This document shows, in pieces, positions 1-13,245 of a stretch of 64,000 nt of DNA. Position numbers and translations under genes: made by a program. Origin of the DNA: Callaeas wilsoni (taxonomy: Eukaryota > Chordata > Aves > Passeriformes > Callaeidae); NCBI GenBank assembly GCA_013398955.1, contig VWPU01012192.1:62001-126000 (forward strand). The letters run 5' to 3'. Below the pieces are notes generated by a model. The model made no database searches. It was not told where the DNA came from and was given only the letters and a program-made list of their open reading frames with translations. Each line of letters starts with the position of its first letter. Position 1 is the stretch's first letter.

Positions 1-2064
1 TATAATATATGACTGTTGTTTTGGAGAGGGCTTATTGTCCTTTGATTATTCACATGCTACATCTTCAGAGACAACTGGTGTTTGTGGGTAGCTCAGGTTT
101 TGGTTGAGATTTGCCACAAATGAGAGTTCCAAGTTCTGGCATGTCTGCAAATGTAAGCCTATATCCCCTACTTCCTCGGAAGTTCTGATTTAACAGTCAT
201 CTGCCTTTGTTCAAACTTTTAGAAAAGAAATATAAAATATGCCTACGTAATAAAACCAAGATTATTTGTTAATAAATGGGATGAGAGGGTTAGCAGGGAA
301 ATTTTCTCTTCTTGCATTCATTCTGTGAGAACTTTTCCTTTGCTGTGTAAGCTATGTAAACAACAGATAGGGTTTTTGTAAATAGCATTCATATCCGGTA
401 TCTTCTGACCTTGTGTACATTATATTAGGAAAAAACATTTCTAAATGGGTGTCTGAGATTTTGACCAATCACCCTAGGAGAAGTGTGAGCAATGTTCAAT
501 TGCTTTATGGAACTAGAATATATAAATGGTATTGTAAATTTAATAAATAATTCATTCCTTGCTCTAACTCCTGCCTCGCTGCATCTCTGAACCCCTGCTT
601 GGAAGCCCACAGAGAGGAACTGGCTTGATGATCATAGTTCAATGCTGGTGAAAGGAAAAGCCAAATGAAACAGTGGCAGGTGAGTTACCTGGAAAAACAG
701 CTCTGAACTAAAGACTCAGAGGGCACCTGGCTGCTCTCTGAGTACATCAAGCAGAAAAGACAAAAATTCTTTAATCTGGTCACCATCAGCAAAGGAGAAA
801 ATGGGTAGAACCCGGGCACTTCTGGAAGTTTGGCGGTTTTCTAAGTGTCAGAGGAGTGGGAGTCTGAAATGGCCCTGCAGAGGTGGCAAGAAGCCTTGTG
901 AAGCCCAGCAGGGTCAGGGCAGAGCGTCACCCGCTTTGCAGGGGTGTCCTGAGGGGCTGTCCCTGGGACTGGACCTCTCCAGCCTGGGGTTTCAGCCGGT
1001 CCCTGCTGGGTTTCCTACGGGAACTTGCTGCGTGTGCTGATCTGTGCTGCCTTCTGCACCAAAAACCACCAGGACAAACGTTCCCGAAGCTGCTGAATCC
1101 CACAGTTTGCTGCCACGGGCAGACAGGGAGGGGATGACCTGGCCTGCATGACCAGTCCTGTTAACATCACTGGGCTTATTCAGATATGATGGCATAGAGC
1201 TGAATTTACACCAAACCCATCTGTCACCATGCCTTTGATGAGTTTATTCTTACAACAGAAGTGAAGTTTATCACTGGTGAGGAAGTTTGGAGCGCGGTTC
1301 ATGTGGTGAAATATCTATGACATTCTCAAATTTGTTGCTTGAACATAAAAAATATTTTCTAGCAACCCAAAAATTCATTTGAACTCAAAAATAATCCCTT
1401 GGCGATCCCAGTTTCAAATATATGCAGCGGTTCTAAAGTTCAATATTTTCCCTAGACAAAACAATAAACATTGAAGATATGAAATTTCCATCTTTGAAAG
1501 AATTGTGGTGCCAGAATGGTCATTATGATGCAATTCAACAACTGAATTAGATTTCTGAATGCTGAGCTGATGGAACAGAAGTGAAAAATAATAAATGGAT
1601 TCACCTGCTCTTTTATACCTTTGGGTATAAGCAGCTAACAACAGTGAATTACATAAACAGAGCTGCAAAGTTTAGAGATATTCACTGCCAGAAATTTATT
1701 GCCTTTAATCAGATGATCTCTGAAGAGCAATTACTTTGATACATATTATGAAAATGTTTTTCAGAGTAGGAAAAATGTCCAAATGGACCTACACAGCTTC
1801 TGTGATTGAATCTACTAACACAAGTTAGCAGGTTTTTTATCATTGTAGCCCCTCACACTGTCCACAAAGCGTCTTCTTTCTCCCATGTCTGACCATCAAT
1901 GCATCACAGTTCTTAACAGACAGATAAATGATGTGTTTTGGAAAAAGGTTTAGGAATGAAAAGTTTACTTCTCCATTTGTCCCTACAAGAATTCTTAAAT
2001 ATGATGCTATAGTTGAAAGACATTGTTCAATTAAAAAAAACAGTAAAATTCAATCTGTTCTTAC
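1..2064 (-). other. DSCAM intron after the 31-base exon (incomplete)
   Basis: This intron runs off the window. It contains one solo LTR (about 288-611). I searched the minus strand for the next tail exon (expected to begin around 'KNTRTSD') and did not find it, so it lies below position 1. Bases 801-1200 are somewhat GC-rich with short open frames on both strands; I recognise nothing in them. No promoter, RNA gene or other repeat is evident. Confidence 0.75.
288..611 (+). mobile_element. Solo LTR, family A, copy 1 (endogenous retrovirus remnant)
   Basis: From about 293 to 611 the sequence is nearly identical to 24150-24469. It has a TATA-like TATATAAA at 519-526, an AATAAA at 542-547 only some 20 bases later, and ends in CCCACA, as an LTR should. 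The order of these signals makes it plus-strand, antisense to DSCAM. GAGAGG occurs at 283-288 and again at 612-617, a possible target duplication. However, the first 15-20 bases differ from copy 2 and no clean TG start is present, so the left end may be truncated or altered. No viral genes are adjacent. Confidence 0.72.
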
Positions 2065-2095
2065 CTCATAAGCATTTCGGCCAAACTCTTTGCAT
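2065..2095 (-). CDS. DSCAM: DSCAM 31-base exon: start of the cytoplasmic tail
   Basis: This tiny exon is framed by TTCTTCTAG/ATGC and TGAG/GTAAGA. Together with the G left by the transmembrane exon it reads 'DAKSLAEMLM' plus two bases of a serine or arginine codon. Vertebrate DSCAM and DSCAML1 both continue 'RLKRLRDAKSLAEML' after the membrane helix, as I remember them, so phase, order and sequence all agree. Upstream on the minus strand is a pyrimidine tract, TTTCTTCTATTTTCTTCTAG. Its length is not a multiple of three, so skipping it would shift the frame of the tail. The next exon is not visible down to position 1. Confidence 0.93.
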
Positions 2096-2589
2096 CTAGA
2101 AGAAAATAGAAGAAATGTCATCACAAATGAAAATCTATTTGATAGATGCATTATTAGGAAGTGATTTGAATCAGCCATATGTGAGACGGCTGTTGTTTCT
2201 AGATCAGTGGCAAGAGAAAAAGAGTGTCTAAACATCCCTACTTTTGTTGAAATTGCATTTCTGCCCCAAACAGCCCTGTTTAGTTCCTCAGTAGCATGAA
2301 AGATTATTAGAGAAATACAAGTTACCATTGGCTTAACTAGAAAAAAATCTACATGAACATATCAGAAATAGGAACAATTTAACAAATAACGGGGATCTCA
2401 GTTCCTTTGTGCCACGGCTAGCAAATGAACAGGTGAAGGAAGAAGAAAAGGCAAAATAGGAATTTCGATATCCATCTCTGGGCAGGAGCCACAGCCAGGC
2501 TGGATGAGCAGTAGCCAACCTGCCATTTCCAAACCAAATGGAATTGCATGGAGATCTGAGCAAGGGAGGTCTCCAAGGAGTCAGTTTAG

Positions 2590-2812
2590 AATCACAGAAT
2601 CCCTGAGGTTGGAAAAGACCTCCAAGAGTCCAAGCTGTGCCTGATTCCCACCTTGTCCCCAGCCCAGAGCTCTGAGTGCCACATCCAGGCCTTTCTTGGA
2701 CACCTCCAGGGATGGGCACAAACCTCCCTGGGCAGCCCCTTCCAGTGCCTAACAATCCTTCCTGTGAAAAAATTCTTCCTGATGTCCAACCTGAACCTCC
2801 TCTGGCACAAAC
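2590..2812 (-). mobile_element. CR1 LINE, 3'-terminal fragment
   Basis: The plus strand opens with ATCACAGAATCCCTGAGG, the reverse complement of the CR1 3' tail, so the element lies on the minus strand. The minus strand encodes '[20 protein letters not shown]', a recognisable C-terminal stretch of the CR1 reverse-transcriptase protein. The copy is 5'-truncated, as nearly all CR1 copies are, and has no complete coding region. Confidence 0.88.
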
Positions 2813-4821
2813 TTTCTTGGTTGCACTCATATATGAATGTTTTTCCACTAGCAATAACTCAAAACTACTGCTGGGTCTTCAGAGTATGATGTACACTCAA
2901 AACAGAGGGTGGTTTATTCCCACATGGATCAGCCCTGCAAAATAAGACACTGCTGAAGGAAAAATATTCCTCCTGTTCTTGTCATTGCTGCTATTATTAG
3001 CAGAAAATCCTTTGGGGCTATAATTATTTCAATACTTATCAGTTCAAAAGATGCAGCTGAAGTTTGGTTTTTCAGGTAGGCTTCTGTAAAACTTTATCAA
3101 CATCATACACTAATTTCTGTGATATCATCCAGCAAAAACAGGCAGCTCTGCTTTGTTCTCCTGCAGTCTGCTGCTAAACAAACTCACTTAAAATGCGGAT
3201 TGCCGAGTCCTTAAGTTTATCACACAGCAACAAAGCAGCCTTTTGTTCAACCAAGTGAAGCAAATTTGAGAAGAAAACAATTCCAAGTTCTAAGTCTTCA
3301 AACAACTCTTATATGGAAGTTTACACTTCTTCTTTTATCTGCTTCTTGTAAATCTACCAGCACCTGCCAAGACATTTACTGAATTTGTCTTTGTTTTCTC
3401 CATTCCACTTTTTTATTCTTCAATCACCTCTCAGGTCTCCAACACCTACAACAATTTTCTTATTTGTGATCCTATTAAATATCCTGCCTTTAAAACTCCA
3501 AGGATGCAGGCAGAAACAAGCCACTATCTTAACACATCTCTATAGCTTGTGTTGTACTAATTTTTAAAAGGAATGGACAGAGGGCACGTTTTATTCATTA
3601 AAAAAACTCAGCAAAACTCCTTTTATCCACTTTTCTGCATTGTGTTTATCTGACACAGTGCCAGCTTGCCTCTCTTAAGCTTTATTCCTCACCTACCACT
3701 GGAGAAGCTGGAATTCTGTTTTCCATCTAGGTCTGTTTGCTCCCCTCCTTCATTTTTAACCCTCCTCTACCCCTTTCCAGCACAAAGTATGGAAGATTCC
3801 TGGTGGAGGGCAGGATGGTTCATCTGAGGTGTCTCATCTAAACCAAGCAGTGCTCCACTTGGGCACTCAGAATTCCTATTTTTCACTTGGAATGAGATTG
3901 TCTTTGCCATTAACCCTTGCAAGTGGTAGTTCCTAGTAGATGACAATATCTTTGCCATCAGTCATAAACCAAATGACCAACACCGCTGCTCCCAAAGGAG
4001 TTTTGTTACTGACTTCCAAAAACCCAGGAAGGGACACATTTCTTTGGAAGAACACAAAAAACCCAAACAAACCCAACACAATAATAATAATAATGACACT
4101 GGTTGCAAGTAATGGTTTTATGATGCTTCTTGCTATTCTAGCAGCACCAGGATCATGAAGACTCTGTGCACACATTCTCCCTCTGGCACACATAATAAGG
4201 GTGGTTTAATATGCAAATACTGTTTTCATTCAGCCAGCAGCTTTTTGAAGCAATTTCTGCCTCCTTAAGTGAAGTCTGTGGATATTTGTGCAAGGAATTC
4301 ACAACTCAAGAAAAGTAGAAGGGCCGAAGTTGAAGATTATTACAATGTACTTCGGTTGCTTTTCATAATTTTTTATCATGTTTAAATGGCAAACAACCTC
4401 CCTCACGTGTTCTCAGGTGCTGCTCAGCACACAGATGATTTCCATGCTGCATCTGGAAAAAAATTCACACCATTTCATGTGTGTGGCACGTATTCAAGGA
4501 CTTGTTAACATATTTTGATTCTTGGTTAAAGAGATGCGCAGGAGATTGTGCACCTTCAGCCAAAAATAACATGAGGCACCAGCAAGACCATATTATGTGT
4601 CAAAAGCTGAATGAGAGAGTATTGAAGGGAAAAAGCCTCCATCAGATGAGTTTAAATGTGCTAATTGTCCAAGCAGATTGCTCAAATGGTGAGCAGCATT
4701 GCTGGAGTTAATGATGGGCACACAGGTTGGTGTGGGATGGGACAAAAACACAGGTGGCAGAAATATAAAGGGCTCTTATGTGTCCATCAAAACAAAACTC
4801 AGAAGCCTAAGTGCAGCTGAA

Positions 4822-5318
4822 TATCACAGAATCATGGAATGGTTTGGGTTGGAAGGGACTGTAAAGCTCTTCCAGTTCCATCCCCCTGCCATGAGCAGGG
4901 ACACCTCCCACTGTCCCAGGCTCCTCCAAGCCCCAATGACCAACCTGGCCTTGGGCACTGCCAGGGATCCAGGGGCCGCCACAGCTCCTCTGGGCACCCT
5001 GTGCCAGGGCCTCCCCACCTTCCCAGGGAACAATTTCTTCCCAATATCCCATCCATCCCTGCCCTCTGGCAGTTTGAAGCCATTCCCTGTGTCCTGTCCC
5101 TCCATTCCTTGGAAATTGTCTCTCTCCATGTTTCCTGTGGGCTCCTTCAGGCCCTGCAAGGCCACAATGAGGTCACCCCAAAGCTTCTCCTCTCCAGGCT
5201 GAACAATCCCAGCTCTCCCAGCCTTTCCTCCCAGCAGAGCTGCTCCATCCCTCTGCTCACGCTGGTGCCTCCTCTGGACTCTCTCCAGCAGCTCCACGTC
5301 CTCCCTGTGCTGGGACCC
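4822..5318 (-). mobile_element. CR1 LINE, 3'-terminal fragment
   Basis: It starts with ATCACAGAATCATGGAATGG and GGTTTGGGTTGGAAGGG (inverted CR1 3' end) and continues through the usual blocks, ending near CCTCCCTGTGCTGGG. It is close in sequence to the copies at 49907-50398 and 56150-56580, which suggests one fairly young subfamily. The long open frames over it on both strands are repeat-derived and not genes. Confidence 0.92.
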
Positions 5319-5977
5319 CACTATGACAACACCATGTATCCAAAGCATCAGCTCCAGGAGAAATGTTATTGTCACAAACCAATGACCAGAGATTTTAATG
5401 TGCTTTTCCTGCAGTACCCTTTTGGCCAGCAAATTGAGAATACTTCCTCCAATAAGCCAGCATCCCTGGCTGTGTCCCATCACCTCCCAATTTTCAGGTG
5501 GTGAAAGTGGGGCTTGGGAAGGGAGCACGGATGACAGAGGGAAGGGGATGATCCCTGCTCCAGTCAAGCATCACGTCAGTGAAAAAGCCACAGCTTTCCT
5601 TTGCTGGGGCAGCCACCTTTAAAATTCTTAACACACTTGGGTTTGCCCCCTGGGAAATCAGGGACAGTGATAGAGTTTCAAATTGCATCCTGCCACTCCT
5701 GAACTGTCACGCCGCGCTGATCCTTTCTGCTTGCGTTAACGTGAATTGGATTTAAAAACAAAGGGAAAACTATTACAGGAGTGGCAGAGCTGGGTTAAGA
5801 GTAAGGAGAAGGAGCATTAAGCCATCAGGCCTGTCTTTCGGGATATCCGCTGACCTACTGAATGGCTGCATGAACTCCAGCAGCCAAGGGACCTTTTTTT
5901 GTGACCTGGCTGGTGGAACGACTAAACTGGGCAAAAATCAACCTTTTGCTGAAAACTCTGCTTTCTTTATAAAAGAA

Positions 5978-6329
5978 GAAGAAAAATGTTCAACTGTCCC
6001 TACATCCAGACAAGTGGTGAAAGGATCAAGAATGGAGAGGCTGCTGTTCTTCAACAGAAACTCAAACCCATTGTCCATAAGCAAGGATACAAATGCTTGC
6101 ATGCAGGGCACATGGCGAATAAACCTGCAATTCCCACTCCCCTTTGTCAAGAGGAAGAAAAATGTTCAGCTGTCCCTACATCCAGACAAGTGGTGAAAGG
6201 ATCAAGAATGGAGAGGCTGCTGTTCTTCAACAGAAACTCAAACCCGTTGTCCATAAGCAGGGATACAAATGCTTGCATGCAGGGCACATGGCGAATAAAC
6301 CTGCAATTCCCACTCCCCTTTGTCAAGCA
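5978..6329. repeat. Tandem duplication, two 176-bp units
   Basis: Units 5978-6153 and 6154-6329 align without gaps. I find three differences over about 174 bases, and at each the first unit has A where the second has G. That implies a recent duplication. The unit is not a repeat I recognise. 176 is not a multiple of three, so the plus-strand open frames across it (for example 5986-6381) change frame between units and are unlikely to be coding. Confidence 0.93.
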
Positions 6330-9173
6330 GGTTCAAAAAAAACCACATCTGCAGCCACGAAAGCAAGACTTACATCTGTAACTTGCACGAATTATTTTGG
6401 AAAGTCTCACTGTGGAGATTATTCTTTCTGATGTAGACTAGAGGAAAGTTGGTAGGGGAATCCTGATTTAGGAAAAATGAATATTGTGCCTCAAAGAAAC
6501 CCCACCAGACCATGCACATCAAGTGTTAATGTGATATTTCACTTTCCAAAATTTTATGAAAGTTAATCGCAATGGTTACTAGAGCAAACCATTTATTTTT
6601 TAGTTAGGAGATCAGAAAAACTTGCACGGATTTGTTTTAGAGGACTTAGTAAGGAGTTCTCTGGAACAGTAATACTTTTTGTCAGGAAAACTTTTAGAAC
6701 GTAAAGTAACTTCCAGAAGAGCAGAAAATGTTGGGATCAGTCTTCAAAAAGAATGAGCAAAAAAATTTCTGAATTACTGAAGTCCTATCAATTTGATCTT
6801 GGCAATGCACAAAATAATAAAAAAAAAATTGAATGAAGCTTAATGAAATGAATTAAAAGGATAATTGAGGCCAATCAATACAGACTTGTGGTCAAGCAGC
6901 CATGTCAAACAAAGTGGATTTTTTTAAAATGAGATTAAAATTTGCTGAGAATTAATGACGTTGAAAAAAACCCTCTCGCTGGGATATGTTTAAATAACAG
7001 TAAAAGATCACATTTATATTTCTCTAAAACAAAATTTTGGTAACTCAAAATATTTTAACAGAAAGTAGCATGATGCAAAAATTAACACAGCAGCCATTTT
7101 ACATGGATTTCAACATATTCAGACCCCAATTTTAAGCAGAGAATTGTTATTCAGTAGTTTTTGTCTGCGACATTTATCAGTGGTCTGGAGTAAATAAAAT
7201 AATATCTGATAAAAGTTTGACAATGACACAAGAATTTGGTAGCTAAAATATAAGGAGAATGCCAGATCACTAGGAAAATAATCTGGATCATAAGGTCATA
7301 TATCAAGAACACAAACCAGGGCTGTCCAATGGGGAATGTTTTCCTGTTGCAGAGCAATCAGAGAACTGGGAAATGATCTCAATGGATAAAATGTTAAGGA
7401 TGTAAATGATGGGAAAACTACAGAGGAAAATGAAAATATATTAATCTGTTTCATTTACCAATTAAAACATTGAGAAATTATTTGGTTACGACCATGTGAA
7501 AGAATATCTTTGGAGACTGAAAATGGTACAACAAAGAACTTCTGTACTGTAGACAAGTAAAACAGGACCAGATGGGATGCTGAGCTGTAGCTTGACAAAT
7601 TCAGATAAGTGAGACACAACTTTTACAGAAATGGTAGCTAAACACTGATTACTTTTATCAAAAGTACTGATGAAATCTTTTCCACTGCCTCTATTTAAGT
7701 GGAGCTCTTTTATTTTTCTAAATTACTCATTTCTGAGAGGAAATAGTTCAGAGAAATTTTATGTTATGCAAAAGCCATCCTGGTCAGTGATCATCAGCCT
7801 TCCTCAAGGGACTGTAACTCAAGACTCTATGAATACTTGTAAATTAACCATGAAAAAATAATGTGCACAGACATAATTTTCTAGAGCCAAAGGGCTCGAG
7901 ATGTCCTGCTCATTACTGGATGGAATTCCACTGTATTTCTAAGAAGATAAGATAACACTTTCTTTTTCTTTACCACATTTTTTTAAGGAAAAAAAAAAAA
8001 AACAAAACTGAGGAGGTAAATGGCTTATAAGGTTTTGAAGAAAAAGTGATTATACAAGCTAAAGCATGCAGATGTCCTGATTTCCAGGGCTGTGTATGAA
8101 CCATAAGGTTGGTTGTCCTCTTTAATATATGAATTTGCCCATGCCCTCTGTCTTTTTTTTTTAAAATATTGTTTTTATTTTTATTGTTTATTGTTTATTC
8201 CAAAATGTTGTTACAAAGGACAATATTAAACCTAAAAAGACAGATAAGTAGGAAGGTCAGAAGGAAAACATCGGGTGGGCCCTGATTTTAATAGATACCA
8301 TGATCACATTTTGGTCAAGATACAAGTAACTAATCAATTTGGTGGCTCCTGGAAAATATTACAGTTATTTTTTGCAGATGATAAATTGTTTCACTATTAA
8401 TTCAGGTTTGGATTTGAAAGGTTTTTTCCCCAAATACCTTCAGGGAAGGTTCTGCTGCAGTGTGCCAGTGCAAAAGCTATAGGGCAGCAGTGTCAGACTG
8501 CAAGGGTCAAAAACCTGGCTGCGGCTCAGCCAGGGGTTTTTGCAAGAAAAATGATAAAGCTGAATGAATTTACAGATCTAAATCTTATTCACATAACAAA
8601 CAACTGAATTTGAATAAGGATTAGAGGAAAATAGAGATCAGTGACAATGAAAGGTCAGTGAACAATGAAGTGTTGTATACGTTCTATTATAAAAAGTCAT
8701 GGGAAAAATGTGGTAACAAATCTGAGAATATCTGGTTGTGTTTTCTAGCCTACCAACATCTGGCTACTTTCATTTTATAATTTGGAAATCATGGTTAGCA
8801 TCTGCTGGAAAACTGAGATTCCCTCCTCTTCAGAACATCTGATTTTATCCTTCAAAAAAAATCCAGTTTTAGGTCGTCAAGGGAAACAAACAAACAACAA
8901 AAAAAAAGGGAAAGCAAACCAAGGAGAAATATTTTCCTTTCCCCCATGCAAAATAATAAGAATGGATATATTAATAATTTATATATTAATAATTTTTTTT
9001 TCTTTAGAAACTTATGACCAAATGAAAAAGAAGGAATTTCTATAGAAAACGCACACCCTTTGTTCTGTATTGCAGGAAAATGATCCCAACTGGGATTGAA
9101 CCGCTTGGTCCTGTGCAGCCCCACTCCTGTTTTCATGTTCGGGTAGAGAGAAGTTCCACAAACACCATCTTAC

Positions 9174-9350
9174 CTCGCAGCCTCTTCAGCCTCTGCTCCC
9201 TCCTCCTCCTCCTGACGATCAGCAGCATCACAAAGAGCAGCAAGACCCCAACCAAGATACAGGAGATGGTCACCAGCATCTTCAGCCCTTCGTTGGTTCC
9301 CAGCCCCTCCTCGCTTTGCACCACCGACTTAATGAGAGGAGGGATCGTAC
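9174..9350 (-). CDS. DSCAM: DSCAM exon: extracellular stalk, transmembrane helix and stop-transfer arginines
   Basis: A 177-base exon reading '[20 protein letters not shown]', then the hydrophobic helix '[20 protein letters not shown]' with 'IV', then '[13 protein letters not shown]' and one base of the next codon. The helix followed by a dense basic stretch gives the expected type I topology with the C-terminus in the cytosol. The helix matches DSCAM as I remember it and not DSCAML1, which makes this the best single exon for telling the paralogues apart. Acceptor TCCAG/GTAC, donor GCGAG/GTAAGA. Confidence 0.97.
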
Positions 9351-12300
9351 CTGGAAACAGGGTATTAGAGGCATTAGAGGCCTATTAACGAAGACAAAAG
9401 ATGGGGTTCTCAGGGAAAAAGGCACATTGTTGCTTCAGCTGCAGGCAGAGCACTCACAAGGATTTTTCTGTTTGGGGTGGATGCTGCATTTGTGTGTCTA
9501 ATGGCCATGAACACATAACCAGGCTCACAGTAATGAGGGACTGACTGCGGAGACTCAGAGATTATGAGAAATCCAGAAGAATTCCATTCATTGATCAAGG
9601 AAAACCATGTCTGATACGCAGCCAAATACTATGATTAATATTGAGTCCTATTAAATTATCAAAAAGCTGTAAGAGACCTCAGAATTCCTCCCTGTGTCTA
9701 TTATTCCTTATTATGGGGGAACAGCACTGCTGTGACATTTCTGCCGGGCTTTTCTGTGCAAGGAACACATTTGACAAAGCTCATTTTGTGCCACATACAT
9801 CAGATTAATCCTTTGCACAGGAACATTCTGCTATCAATTCTAAGGGTGCAGCAGTGATAGTGATCTGAAATTCAGACAGCCAACCTGATACTAATCTGCT
9901 AAAGACTGTCTGACATTATACTCATCAGTAAAACAGGAGAGTAATGCTGGATAGAAACAATCAAATTTTGAGAGGGAAATGAATCTACCAACTACTGGCA
10001 GGCAGCTCACTTTTTCATTCCGGGACATATTTGCATTTTGAATATACCTGGCTTCCTGGTGATATATAATACTTGAACTTTTCAATTCTTTTCTTCTTTA
10101 CCTCTAAGGGACGTGAGAAGAATGCAGCACCTTCTGTGGAAGGCTGTTTAGTCATGGAAGACTTCTCACTCATTTCCTGATTACTATTAAACTGCTGAAT
10201 GCAACCACAAATGAGGCTATAAAATGCAGATTTGCTTGAAATGCGTAGAAACACGTAAGTATTGTGAACTGTGATGACTTTGGATGGAAGCTATTAAATT
10301 TTAACCAGCTACTGAAACATAAAAGTGGCTACTTACTTGCTAAAAGGAAAGGAGGGTGAGAGAGAAAAACAGGCGCATCTCTTTTTACATTTTAATTGCT
10401 GCATTAAGTGATATAGTTATATCTCATTATGTGCCATACAGTATCAGAATAAAACACTGAGATCTGATGCAGTACAGTGTGAATGCCATAACCACAGTGA
10501 AAATGTAGAATCTTAAGTCCTGTGGTTTTTTTTCAGAAGAGCTATTAAAGCTGCATATAAAGAGAAGAGCAGTTCCCTAAAGGGACAAAGATAACAAGAA
10601 AAGCTACAACCATCCAAGCCTGTATCAGGTACTTTGGAAAATTTGTTTTCTTACAATTGCATTTGGAATATTTTTCTAATGTTCCCTTGCATTTCTTCCC
10701 CATAATTTTCTCCTTTTTTTTTTCTAATTTTCCATTTCTTGAACACACAGCAGGATGTTTTCATCTTGCCCTGAGATGCAGATTTTGCACTACTTTAAAG
10801 GCAAATAAAATTATTAGATGAAGAAACGGAAAGAACTTCAAACTCCTGAAGGTAATATTAATAACTGTCTCTAAATCCTCCTAAACCCTCCTGGATACTA
10901 AAGGGCCAATGTTTTCACTGAATTACAGCCACAGAGACCATTAGGTTCAAGATTACCTAAAATTATGTCTTGCTTTCCATAAAACGTTGATGAAAATCAA
11001 ATGATGAGTGGCCTTTATGTCACTTAAACCTGAGGTGTTTAGATATTAGATTAGCATTATCCATACCTGTTCCTAGGCAAATGTAAACCTCATGACATTA
11101 TATACAGGCAGTTAGAGCTTAATTAAAAAATAATACTGCACGCTTTCACATCATCCATTTGTTGCTTTTCAGCAATTGCATTAGAAATTACCAAAAATTA
11201 TCCTGCTGTCCATTGAGAAAACACCGTTTCAACATTTGTTGTCCTTCTAGGTGCTGGCTGGGAGCGGAATAGTCAAAGCTTTTTTCAGGACTAAGTCCCA
11301 GACAAAAGGGGAGGGTTTGTTTCGTTTTCCAGCTCGGTTCACCATCACCCTTCGTTAGCCTGATTGGTGCCACACAGAAGTTGTAATTTGATTGTCTCTG
11401 ACTCCCTTTCTCCCTTGCTGCAGCATCTCCCACTGCACCCCGTGAATTCAGGAGGGTTCTCCTGTGTCCTTCATGGCAGGGAGTGCCTGGGTGGGTCAGG
11501 ATCAATAAGCAGAGTTTAGAGCAGCCCCCAAGCTGATCTGATTTAATGCCAGGGCTACTGAGTAGCTGATCCCTGAGCCGGGAAGCTCCTTTGCAGCGCT
11601 CCACAACTGCGGCTGCACAGGGCTAAAAATATCTCCTTATGGATTGCGTGCTTCTGAAAAACAAGAGGCAGGGAGGTCAGCAAACCTGTAAGCTGGAAAT
11701 CATTACTGAAATGCCCACGAACAGAGAGCAAAGAGCTGCACGTAGGTTTGTCATTAACCTTCTGACCTAATTCACCACAGAGAGATTTGAGGGGAAGGAT
11801 GCTGAGCCATGATGTTCCTCAGGAGCTCTGCCACACACAGCAATCGGGCTGCTGCAGCCTAAAGTGACCCAAAACCACGTAGCTCCGGGATTTCTGCAAA
11901 CTTTACAAAGGCTTTATCTTAAGGCTGCTAAAGCTTCTAAGCTTGTCCTTAGCATTTGGCATCCCAGAACTTTCATACACTGTATTATCTAATCTTCAAA
12001 GTACTGCTCTTGTATCTGCTTTATCCGAAGGGCAGCTGTGACCCCTGGAAGCTGGAAGGGGCTAATCTCACATCACAGGGTGAATCAAAGGTAGGGGCAG
12101 GGACAGCACTCAAAAGTTGAGCTGGCCAAGAAGTTTCCACTGGCATGTTTTCTGCAAACAAAAAATTCCCTTCTGTGAAAGGGAATTCTTCCCTTTCTGC
12201 ATCAAATACTGATAAGAATGATAATAACCATCATCAGTTTATAATTTCAATTCTGAGTCAAACATAAATCTAGAAAATCTGAAAACTGAAATTTGCTTTC

Positions 12301-13245
12301 CATCCATGCTTTCCTCTCATAACCTCAGGGTCAGTATTTGAGCTCGCTCTGCCTCTCTAAGGCACAATACAGTTCAGGCAAAGCATGCTTCACAACCAAA
12401 ACCAGCAACATCACAAATGGGAAATTTTCTAGCTGACCAGAAGCAGTGGCCCAGGAAATTTAATGCTACAAATATTTTTTACTGTTTCATTTTCTCCCTT
12501 TTAAAGATGCTACACAGCAACATAAAAAATGAAAGGGTGTGCTGGTCACAATGTGTGAAACCAGGGTAAGTATCATCACCCAATCAAAGAGCAGAGCCTG
12601 ACAACATTTCAGATCAGATCACTGTAAGAATGGTTTTGATTTGAGTGCTACAAGTGGAAATTTAAGGCTCTGGACTTGCACTTTGATAATCTCATTTTAA
12701 GGTATGGTTTAAGATTGTTTGCCCCAACCAAATAAATGTAATGATAACAGAACAACTGAAAGTTGGATGCTGCCTGTAGAAAGATACTGGAAAACAAAGC
12801 CAAACCAGGATAAGCTAAGTAAAATGAGAAGAAATTAACTCATAATACTTGACAGAGTTATTATTGACAACAGCTATGCTTCTCAGTACAGTCCTTCATC
12901 TGCCTGGAAAGAGCTGGAGCATTTGCGTAGTAACAGCTTAGATCCTGGTTTCCTGTGCGCCTCTGGAGTGCTGAGGCAAAATCTTTCTCTTAATTTTGCA
13001 GACTGTCTGAAATAACACAAGGATTGTGTGGCAGCTTACCAAAAATGATATTTTTCCAAAGGGTGAGGGCATGTGTGATTAATTATCTGCAAGACCTGCT
13101 GAGCACCCAGCACAAAGGCTGGTATAGCAGTAGAGGATGTGTGAGGTGCTGAGGTTTAAACCCTGCCTAAGTCATAGCCCACACTTCTGCCTGGGAATGA
13201 CCCCTGAGCTGTGCATGAGTGGTGATGGCTCGTGTGGTGGAGGTG

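Larger units (their letters stand above)
2096..9173 (-). other. DSCAM intron between the transmembrane exon and the 31-base exon
   Basis: This 7.1-kb AT-rich intron contains two 3' CR1 fragments (2590-2812 and 4822-5318) and a 176-bp tandem duplication (5978-6329). There is a short ATA run near 4081-4095 and A-rich runs near 7988 and 8880. The segments 2813-4821, 5319-5977 and 6330-9173 show nothing I recognise. Their open frames are short, lack known motifs and look like chance. Confidence 0.75.

Noticed and set aside
4824..5567. 247-codon and 221-codon open frames on opposite strands
   Set aside because: Both cover a CR1 3' fragment whose GC-rich sequence is open in several frames; the same frames recur over the copies at 26539, 49907 and 56150.
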